A DNA stretch of 64,000 bases from Magnolia sinica (lineage: Eukaryota > Streptophyta > Magnoliopsida > Magnoliales > Magnoliaceae). Under the pieces are notes generated by a model. That model had not been told where the DNA came from. It was given only the letters and a program-made list of their open reading frames with translations, and did not search any database. Of the stretch, positions 45,086 to 57,000 are shown in pieces. Positions within the stretch are counted from its first letter, which is position 1. Each line of letters starts with the position of its first letter. The position numbers and the translations under genes were made by a program. Location: positions 104,573,759 to 104,637,758 of the forward strand of contig NC_080578.1 of assembly GCF_029962835.1 (NCBI RefSeq), read 5' to 3'.

Positions 45086-48000
45086 TCATTCGAAAGTGGA
45101 TTGAATTTCCTCTAGAGTACGCCCCTTGGTCTCGGGCACCCACAATATCACAAATAGAATGGCGAAAGCATTCATAGCCGTGTAAAGCGTAAACACCCCT
45201 GCAGTCATGAGAGCATCCAAAAGAAATCACAACCAATAATCTCAACCCATGCATGCTTAAATCCTGATTAGTTGGGACAAGACTTAGATTATGATGAGCA
45301 TGCTCATATCCAAAGCTTCATATCAAGTAAGGAAAAAGTCCAGTGTCCTTGAGCAATGCATAAATGCACTCCATCATGTCCAAAATGCTGACTGACCTTG
45401 CAATGTTTTTTTTTTATGTTTTTTGGTTTTTGTAGCTTCCTCCATTCAAACACCAAGTTTCGGGTGCTTGAATTAAGCTAAACATGCACCACCACATTTA
45501 TATGTAGTATATAGGAATTTTTGACAGATAGGGATAAAAATGGTGGCTGGCTTATCCGCACACGGCATACATATACAGTAATCAAGGAATGTCCAAATTA
45601 TTTGGCGTCGTTGTGGAATGAGCATGCCCCATTGATGACATTGATTGAACTATCCTAACCATCCAACTGGTCGCCATCAAATGGATGGTTAAATATAACA
45701 TGCTTAATGGTACTAATTCAACCGACAAATCAGATGAATAGGATTGTCTGATCGGTGTGATTTCAGGCTATGCTCCATCCAAAATGAGGCTGGCAATGTG
45801 GATGGTCAAGAATGCTGTATGAATACGCAACATGTATAGTGTACAAATCACCACCATTTTGAAGATGGGTGTAAATCACTGGCACAATGAAGAGGGAAAT
45901 AGAGTTTCACCTCCAGAGCTCCAATTCAAAAGTAAATCTGCAGTCATTGTAATCACCCAGGATGTAAACCAGTTGACAAATGTAGCTGTACTACCAACAA
46001 GGCCCTTCATATTCATTGGAAGAGTCTGTATGATCACAAGATTGCCAACAGTAAGGATGGGTCAGCAGAATTAGCCAATACATAACAGTTTCAATCCAAC
46101 CTTGAGGATGACATCACATTGTTATATCTACACATACAATTCAGTGTTACTGATTAGAGGATTCAAAAGCTAACTTGTAACCAACCTTAATATGAAACTC
46201 TAGGGTGATAGTGATTTCCTTTGACATTTACATTCTGGGATAGAAACATGTGCCCAAGTCACCAGCTTGTCCAGAGCGTTTTTGCATCTCTGCCCATGTT
46301 TTCTTTTGAACCCTTTGAAGTTGCCAAAGAAGCTACAACTAAACGGCTTGTGTTTCTGTGCAGTAGAAATCCAGTAATCCACACCAAAAACATGTAGTGA
46401 AATGCAATAAGAACATGACCCACTCTCGATCACGACAAGGAACATGCCATCATGATGCAATAAAAGACAACAATTAAACAAACCCTCGCACGGCTCTTCT
46501 ACAGCAGGGTTGCCCTAGCAGAGCCACATGGAATCCCATAAGATCAACAAAAGCTAAAAATCCAACAAAAAATTTTACTTTTATAAGTAAAAAGAATATT
46601 AATGGGCTTTTAGGAAATCTCCAATGGAGTTGTTAGAGAGTACTCCTACAGTTCCCCATACTATGAGAGAGTACTATTCATTGTATACTTCATTTAACCC
46701 TTTTTTTCTCTGTTTCTTCTAGGAGAAGAATAATTTATATTTAGAATATATACAGCTGTAACCTAATTTTTTGAGGGTGCAAGTCACGAGTCTACTAAGG
46801 TTGTGGCCCAAGACAAACCTCATGAAACACAGCATCACCCCATAGGAACTGTGATCCTGTGACTAGGCTGTTTAGAATGGGCAATACTAGCCATATCTGC
46901 ATATAAGCTCTCCAGATGTTAAGAACCATTTCAGTCTCTTTAAAAGGGGGGGAAAGGATAAAGAAATAGAAATTGGCATACTACATTGATGTGTGACCAA
47001 ACTTCATAGTTGTTACTAAAAATCGAAAGGCAAAATGGGATTGTGAAGGTACCTCAGACATTATAACCCATGGAAGGGCTCCCATTCCAAGAGAGTATGA
47101 AACTATAAATGCCTGAAACTAAGGAATCAATCAGACAATGCTCTACAAGAAATGGAGCATATGAATGAGACCATGGAGAGTCAACATTCAAGACATACCG
47201 GAATTCCCACCAGTGAAACTAGGCTGAGTAGACTGTGGACACGAGCATCTTCAGATATAAAATCCTATGCATCCACATTATTACAACAATTTAGTAAAAA
47301 CAAAATCATAAGAGAAGATAAATCTTTGAAAAAAGAAAAGAACAAGAAAATTGCAAGAGAAAATAAAGTCCTCTAAAATATGTGCCAAGAGCTACTGGGT
47401 ACATTTTAATGTAGTAAGCAAGCACATACTCAGAATAAGTGAAAATAATGGACTTCATAAAGTAAATTTTTTGGTAGGAATGGTTTGTCAAACTAACCTC
47501 TAAGTAAAATGCAACAGCAACAAAGAGAAGAGAGAGTGTCATTCCAGAAGAGGAGACCTATAACAACAGCCAGGATTGGCTCTCAGTTCTTAAAGTTGAA
47601 CAGATACATAACTCCAACAGGAAGTAGAATCAACCATCCTTCCAAAAACTCACAATAAGAAGAAGACGTCTACCAGCTTTGTCCACCAAGTAAGTAGTAA
47701 TTACAGTGACAACAACCTAAACAAAAATATGTATCACCTTGCATTAGTATGACCAGACTTCAGTAACATGCACAGAATAAGAACATTCATGAGTGGAGGA
47801 GAATTTTTCAGATGTGGCAAAAGAGTTATGATTGCCACCTGAATAGCCCCAACTCCAAAAGTTGCAACATTACTAGACAAAATTCCTGTCCAACATTTAA
47901 AGCAAAAAAGAAACAGCCATCATTTTAAATAACACAAACTCAAAATTAGGTTTGAAACACAATAATTGATGAAGTTATATTGTCACAAAGCATGAGATTA

Positions 48001-51000
48001 TTGCTCTCCATGCCTGTGTGCCCAACATTAGGTGTACAACTTCATCTCTACTCTTCATGAGATAACTCTATGTAAAATGAGAGTACCTATTGGTAAACAG
48101 GAATAAAATATGGATAACAAAACACAGAACAACAGGATAAGGCTCCCACACATAAAAAAAGAATAACATGAAAGGGGCTAAAACTCTTAATGCTGCTAGA
48201 TGGCAAAGGCAGCGTACAATGTTTTGATAATTGACATGTTTCACACTAATCTGAAATATCATAGCTAAGAGGTGGAATAAGCAACTTCATTAGGATATTC
48301 ATGACTTGGGTAATCATTGTGTTTGTCTAAGATTAGTCCTAAACCCATCTATTTATTGTTTTTGCAGCATATATCTAAAACCTCATTTGCTAATACAACA
48401 ACTTCTCCACCCATCCAAAAGTGCTCAAAGGCTCCAACAACTGTTATTGCAGAATGGAGCAAGGCTCATGTACAAGTTAGGGCACATATTTATTTATATA
48501 ATATCAGCTTTACAAGAACTTGTGTGTGATCTGCAGTAGAACCAAGGTAATAGTAACTTAATTTCAAATTTTTGATATAAAAAGTACGTTTTTGTTCTTA
48601 ACTTGATGCTAGGTGGGCAGTTATCGAGTTTTTGACAAGATAACATGAAAATAAACCAAACTGAAATAGAAGAAATGGGCAGATGATATTGCTGATGACA
48701 ATGACGATAATGATGGTGTCCTTGACAAACATCTAGCCCATGTGCCCAACATTGCAATTCTCTTTGGAGTATGCTTCTTAAATAGTAGCTGACTAGAACC
48801 AAGATGACTATGGAACCAAGGGAATTCAGCCACCATTATATGATGTAAATTGCAAGGTTTCTGTTCCATCTTAAGGGGTATTTTAGAAGCTAAACTTACC
48901 GGCAGCTTTAAAGATGTTGCTAGTATAAAATATAATGCCATTGATTCCACCCAGTTGCTGAAGTATGAGCAATCCAATTCCCACCTGTAAAATAGCAAAG
49001 AATCGAAATTCTACAAAAGCCATTCCCATATATTCCCATTCACGTATTTATATCCCATAAAGTGTGGTGAAAAATAAGGCATAATAAGCAACAATACCAA
49101 CAGAGGAAACAAATATCTTCTCTGCTTTATGTCAGAAAATTCAGTTGTTCTTGTGCGCGTCATAGCTACAAAATCCTGCAAAATGAAAATTGATTCAAAG
49201 ATGAGAAATCTACAAAGAATACACCATCATCATTGTAGCCTTGTCCCAGCTATTTGGGTTTAGCTTTACAAGTTCGGTTTCAATCTTCAATCCTATCTAA
49301 GACCCTACCTTTACTATGTGAACAAGCCTTCATATCACTTGTCACCACCTCAGTCCAAGTCCTTGTAGGGCTTCCTCTTGTCCCCTTTTCAAGCTCTTTC
49401 AACCCCCATCAATATTCCCCTCCTTATCCAAGACACTCAGTCTTTGTTGCGCATTAGCAAACTATCTCAATTGGCTCTTCATCATTTTATATTATTTTCT
49501 CTTGAAAGATTACTACATTTTATTAAAAGCACATAACATGCTACAATAATAAGGTAGTGGAATAGATATGCTGATCAAAATTGACCCTCTCATCACTCCT
49601 TTGCTAAGGAATCAGCTACCTCATTCGCATCCCTTGAAACATCTGTGAGTATACTTTCACTAAAGGATGAACTCCTAAGTCCCAAAATCACAAAATTTAC
49701 TTTCTAGGGCCTCGGGATTGAGGCCTTCACCCACTTAATAGTGTTACTAGAATCACTGTTGATGATGAAGCTACTTGAGTAGGAATTCTTGTGGATGAGC
49801 AAACCCTCCTGAAGTGCCAAGACTTCCACCTCATTAGATCCCACCGCCACGCAGGGGCCAAGGAAAGCCATCAATACTCCACACACTTTCATTCCTCAAC
49901 ATGCCACCAATGTTCCCAATGAAACACCAATAAAAATTAAGTTATAGAAACCTCTGTTGGTGGCTTCCCCCAAGGTTTAGATTTTCTTTTGATCTTCCAC
50001 CACCAATTAATCTTCCAATCCTGCTAGGTCAATGTTAGAAACATCTCTAAATTCCAAGTTACACTGCCCAACTCATGAGTATCGCCTGCAACTTGGTTTT
50101 AACACATTCCATGGATGCCAACTTAGTTTTGACGATTCTCTTCCACATGATCGCAAAGGGCACCATCTTCCAAAGGATCCTACTTCTAATGCCAGAAGGC
50201 CCCCCATCCCAAATTTAATCAAATCACCCAAAGATCCATTTAGGATCCACTCATACCAAAGAGTGATTCATCACCTCTCTGCCATTGTGAATAAAATTGT
50301 GATCAACAGTTTCATCTTCATCCTAACTTAAGAAACAGATGCTCATGAATGCTTTGGTGTCACCTCAACAAGTTATCAAGAATTAAGATCGTATCTAGTG
50401 TAGCTAACAACACACTTCCACTGTTGTAAGAAGAAGATTACCCACACTACTGCACAAGGGGGGATATCACCTTTTTCACTCTCATGATTACGATGAAAAA
50501 GACCTTCAAGGAAAATTATACCATCCATAGACCACATCCAAAATTTCCAATCACTTCACTGTCATCAATATAGACATCTTTTTAGAAGGCCCAAAAGTGT
50601 TTCTACATCCTCAATCTCACCATTTAGTAGGCCCAAACCTCTGTCAATCATTTGACCTCTTATTAGGGCTACTACTAGATTGCTTCAAACAACCTAATTC
50701 TTAATTCTAACCTTCCTAGTCTCCCCATACATCTACCTTAACATCATCCTGATTTCTGGAATACTCAATTTCTACATACATCTGTTTCCTTTGAACTGCC
50801 CAACACTACCCATATAGGCATGCAGTAATCGTTGTCGTCATCGTCATCATCAAAGCCTTATCCCAATTAATTCGGGTCAGCTACATGAATCCTGTCCGCC
50901 ATTCCACTCTATCAAGGGTCTTTGAAATGTCATATTGTTCGGAGTCATGATGAAAGTTATGGCATAAGGGCCTGTTTGGTTTTTTGGGTCAAGAGTAATT

Positions 51001-54000
51001 ACGTTGTAAATGAGTAATCATTATTTACCAAGGTAATTACCTTCATCTTTCCCAATGCTGACTTGACCAGTTACTTTTTAAGCACTTAAATCGAGAAATT
51101 TGTAAAATAAATATGGGGCCCACCTTAATGTGTGTGGCTTATCCACACCGCCCATTCATTGTGCCAAATGAATTTAAGGCATGAGCCCAAAAATTAGGCA
51201 AATCCACAGGTCAAGTGGACCACACCACACGAAATTATGAGAATTGAATGCCTACCATTAAAAACTTGTTGAGGCCCTTAGAAATTTTAGATCAGGCTTA
51301 TATTTATATTTTCCACTTATCCATGTCCTTGTGACCCTATGAACAGGTTAGATGGTGAATAAACCTCAATGTGGGCCCATTAAAAGAATCAACTTTCAAC
51401 GGTGGACAAATTAAGTCCATTGTTTCCTTTCATGTGGGCCAATTGAATATTAGATCTTCCTAATTTTTTCGGATCAAGCCTCAAAATATTCTAATAAAAC
51501 AGATGGACGACACGGATATATTATATACATTATGGTGGGGCCCACGGATTTAAGTCAACATTTTTGGACCGGTTTTCTAGGTGAAATTACTCACTCATTT
51601 CCAAACAAGTGAAAAAATGTAATAATTACTTCTTTACAGCGATTTACAGCGATTTACCTGGATTATGGAAAACCAAACAGGCCCTAAGTTTGAAGACATG
51701 TGCAAACCTGATGTAGCCCTCCTTTATGCAGGTTGGGGACCAGCAATGAGAGCACAAAACTCCCATAGGCGCAATGTAATAGACTATTACATAGGTTGAT
51801 TAAAATCAAGTGCTATCTAATAGTCTATTACATAGGTTGATTACAATCAACAAGTTCGTGCAGTGATCAACAATCCAAAGGCACATCTCCATGTCATCCA
51901 TTCAGCTCTAATTCTATTAGAAAAATCCTCATCAATTTCAACATCTTCTTGAATATTAGAGCCAAGATACTGATTCAAATCGCTTTGAGGATTTCTTCAC
52001 CATTGATTTTAACTTCACCTCTATCTTTTCTTTTTTTTTTGAAAGATTTGATATTACAGTAAAAAAAGAAAAAACAAAGAGGGACAAAATGACCAAGGAA
52101 ACTAAGAGCCAAACTTAGAAGACTTGACATAACCAGCCCACCACATAACGTCCATTTTTGCTCTACTGAAGACTGCCTCTATCTACTTTCACCTGTGAAA
52201 GCATCTATTATTCCTTTATGCCCATATGGCCCAGAGAGACAAGCAAGAAAAGTGAGCCTCCACATTTTCCTCCCATGGTTGCCAACACTGCTACCATGCC
52301 AAGCAAGGAACATCTCACTAATACCTTTGGGCATCGCCCAATGAACCTGAAGCAGACTGAATATTTTATCCCAGATTTCCTTTGTGAATGCACAATGCAT
52401 AAAGAGATGGTCAATGGTCTAGGCATCCCGCAAGCACATAATGCAACCATTGGGAATGATCATTTGCCTCTTTCGGAGGTAGTCCACCATGAGAACCTTA
52501 TTTCTGCCCACCAACCAAGCAAACACCACTACCTTCGGTGGTCCATCATAAACCAAATGAATTTTGTGGGAACCTCCACCAACCTGCCTTCCTGAAAACG
52601 AATAGCCTCATAAAAGGAGCCAACTGTGAACTTGGCCTCTACATGTTCCTACAAACCTCTAATTTAGCAATTACTTGAGGAAAGGAACTGTTTTGAGTGG
52701 GAAACCCCTTGTTTCCATTCCTTCTGGTTCCAAAAGCAAACAGGTGTTGTTGATGACAACTCAGCATTCGGTTGTTGTCTAGAGGGAGCGGGTCTCTTGT
52801 TTCAGAACACGGGCATTCTACTTTCTTTGAAATGTGTGAATTCCTGAAAACAAGTACAAAGCAACGTTATTTCACTAGACGACAAGCAAACATTGAATTG
52901 CCGTCAGCAGGGCCCACTTGCTTTTGGGACAAAGGGATGGGGAGCGACAGAATTTCTTGCCTCCAAACTGACCTAATAGATGCAGCCAAGGACCCTATCC
53001 TTTTATAGGTGTCTTGGGAAGGGGTCTAAAGATAGTTGCAAGATCAACTGAGGAAAAATGTTATCCGCAAAGGTAGTTACATGCAAACCTTAATTTCATC
53101 AGCTTCAAGGGAAATGTCAACATTCAATCCCCGCAAAGCTTTTAAAGAAGCTTCAAAATCTTCCATCCTACCTATTTTTGCCTGTGAGATTTCAAAGAGA
53201 ACAAAACGGAAGTAATAAAACTAGAGCACAACTTCAAACTCGTGATAAGACAGAAATGCTAATTTTATCTTACCAGCCACCTTGGGGATTCAGGGATGAA
53301 AAAAAGACCAGGAATCAAAATTGCACAAGGGAAGATACCTACAACAAGAGAAGACTGATAGTTGAGTGGATCACTACTTTTGTACCCTTCATCTACAAAA
53401 ATGCAGGCTATAATGTAAACTTTCCAAAACTAAGCAGATAGTAGAGAAATATTCAAACTCCAACTGAGAAGGATAAACTGCATGTTGCTGAAAACTGTTG
53501 AATTTTGGTTCTCATAGAGATGATTCAATATTGTCTATGGCTTCTTCAGTTTCATTTACAGATTCTTTCATTTAACTAATTCCACTCTGGTAGTTTCTAA
53601 ATATTCTTCACTTTTTTAGTTTGCAAAGGAGTGACCATGGTTCACGATCCAAGCCTTTTACTTCATGGGCCCCACTGTTGCCCATGAACCAAAGTCCCCC
53701 AGGTGGGAAAAATCTAATTCCTTCAGTTAGGGTCAACATATACACAGTTAAGCAAGAAATAAAGCAACAGTCTAGATTCAGCCATGAAAGATCCAAATAT
53801 TCAACGGCTAGGATCTTCCAACCTGGTATATCCTTGGCACAACAACCATCCTTGCAGAGGTCCATCATATCAACAGTTTGGATCACTGACCAATGGGCCC
53901 CACTTATACAAACTGGGAAAAAAAGAAGAATGTGGTTCAAACCACCTTCAGCTAAAGATGTTCAATTTATTTCTGGATTCATTAGACAGTTCTGAAGGTG

Positions 54001-57000
54001 TGTTTGTTCTTTTCTTGGCATGCAAGGTTCAGGTGGTTTCCTCTTCCAATTTGCATAGCTAACATGGACTTTTTATGTGTGGTTTCTGGTGTGCAAAGAA
54101 ATTACCAGAAGCAGCACTACCATGAGTAGAGAAGCAAAATAACAAGTAGAGAATAAGCTATTTTGTCATTTGTTGACTCCAAGCACCCAGACCTCTTGAG
54201 ATCCAGAAGTATAATTGACTAGAACAGAACACCTTCAACAATAAACAATATGGAACTTTTGGATCAGATGGTTAAGATCATCTGATCAATGTGACTTTCA
54301 GAATATGCTCCACCACGATGGGGCCAACATTTTTGAGTTTCAACTGTTTGGATTGACTTGGTTTGTGACATATAAAGTGGACAAACCATCACCGTTTAAG
54401 AAGGGAAAAAAGTACCCATGGTAGTCTCGATCTATTTAACTGTGCTGACGAAATCATAAGCTGAAGCCATGAGTATCAAACTGATTGAGGATTGTCACTT
54501 TAGCTGACCATCATCGTAGAATTCAAATGGCTATGCTGGGAAATTGGCAATTGGGTTTCATCACAGTTGTGCCAATTCTTCCATATATGGCCCATTCCCA
54601 ACCTTTCAAATTACTCATGTTAAAATATCAAGAACGGTCGTGGCCGTACCTAGTAAAGCCAGGATTCTCCATCGAAAAAATATTCCCAGTAGATAAACCA
54701 GCATTATGCCAATTGTGACGGAGAGCTACACACAGCATAAAAGAGAGAGGTTCATTGTGAATCTTGAACTCAAACACAGTCTGCAACAGCTACTTGCTGC
54801 AGTAACCACTATCTCAATTAGCATGGATCTTACCTGCATTGCAGATCCAAGCGAACCTCTCAAATCCTTTGGAGCTATCTCTGCCACATAGACTGGTACC
54901 TAGCAGCACATGAAAAACGTATGGAATTCACGTACAAGAGTCCTTCCAATGAGCAGGCATTAATAAAGGAAAGAGACTCCTATTATAGTTCGCTACTATT
55001 TAAAACAGTGGTCACTCATCAATCATATATGGATTTTTATTTTTTTTGAAACGTTACTGAAATTTTATTAAAGCAAACAGCAAAGCAAAACAGAAGGAAA
55101 ACAACGCTGAAATGCCGAGGTGGCGATCCAGCTACGACCCCAGAAAAGAAAAGTTACAGCCCTTGAGCTTCTCAAGGTTAGAGGCCCACTCAGTAATTAG
55201 GAATCTCGCCCTTTGGGAAATGATTTCCGCCGGTTGGCTCTCATTGCAAAAACATCTGGCATTCTTTTCCTCCCAAACTGACCACCAAATGGCAAGGAGG
55301 GACATCCTCCATATCATCGTCCTTTCTCTACCCAAACTCATTCCATGCCAAGCTCTCAAAAGGTCGCCCGCAGTTGCTGGAAGAGACCACGACACGCTGA
55401 AATCACACAGTAAGTATGACCAGATTGTCCCAATGAACAAACAGATGATCTACCATTTCCTCATCGCCCATGCAACACAATCAAACATTCGGAAGAACCA
55501 TTGCTTATTTCCAGAGATTATCGACTGTCAAAACCTTATTTTGACAGGATAATGCCAAACATGCTTGGTGATTGATTCTTCAGTTACTGGATCAGTCTTG
55601 GTAATACAGTCGTAAAAGGAGCGAACTGAGAAAGAGATTGATTTGTGACAGTGCCAAATCATATTGTCTGTGGATGAGATGTCCGGACGACAAAGATGAA
55701 TGTGATTCACAAGGGCCACGAACTCTTCCATCTCCTCATCCCTCAGATGTCTTCTGCAAGGAGGTTCCCAAACTACTACTCCCGCTACAAAGGAGAAACA
55801 GTTGGAGGCAAGAATGGACGGGTTTGGGGCTTGGGAATACATGGAAAGAATGGGAATTGTTCTCTATTTATTATAATGGATTAGACAGTCATACATGAAA
55901 AGAACATTGAAGCTTGGGAATTGTTCTCTGTTGAATGAATGGAAAGAATACATAGGTATAGAATTTTTTTACACCCAGCTCCATAAGTTGAGTTGGTGGG
56001 TGTACCCAGTGTCCGGTGGCATGGCCCCATGGTTAAAAGACTCAGCGACTTGGATCGACCTATCAGATATCGAGTCATGTCGCGACTCACCCAAGTCAAG
56101 GGCAAATCAACCCGACTCACCTGAGTCAGGGGTGAATCGTTGGGGTAGCTCATGGTGTCGAAATGGATCAGGTCCGACTAAGTTCGAGTCGATCGAGACA
56201 AGTCGCATCCCATTCATCTGAGTCTTATAACCATGCTGGATTCGAGTCTCTTTCCATACTGTTAGATGAGGCAATGGCCTCGACACCCTACCAATTATAG
56301 GAATTCTCAAATCTTTCCAGGAAATTTGTAGAAATCTTCTCAAGCTTATTGAAAGAGATCCTGGATATTTTCCCAATCCCATCTAAAAGGTTTAAAAAGT
56401 TTACAAGAATATCCTCATAGTATATAGAAATTACAAAGAATGCCCTGATATGAATTACACCATAATATCTGGACATGCACCTGTATTTCTTAACACTCCC
56501 CCACAAACTATCTGGGCGAAGGCTAAACACCTATTTGCTACATATCCAGTGATAATGATCTTGAGGAAGTGACTTGGTACAAATATCAACCAGCCTCTTG
56601 AGAAGGAATAAACATGGTTTGAATGTCCCAAAGCAACTTTCTCACGAACAAAATGATAGTCTAGCCCAAATGTATTTTGTGCAAGCATGAAAGACCAAAT
56701 TTGTCAGCATATATGCTGCACTAAGGTTATCACAACAAACGAAATAAGGACCAGACAATGGACTATGAAGATCCCATAGTAGAAACTATAGCCAAGTCAA
56801 CTCAGTAGCATGATATTCAGCTTCAGAAATAGAATGAGAAACAGTGGACTGTTACTTGGTTGGCACGCTGAGACAACAATGTGCTCAAGAAATAAACAGT
56901 AGCCAAAAGTGGACAATCAGCCATCAGACATTCCAACCCAACTGGCTTCAGAGAATGCAGTGAAGGAGAGAGGAACTCAAATGAGTGTGAATTCCATGAG

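Noticed and set aside
53608-53940. Extra transporter exon in the intron 53339-54649
   Set aside because: Flanking exons already join in phase and match the family without a gap; this frame is repeat-derived.
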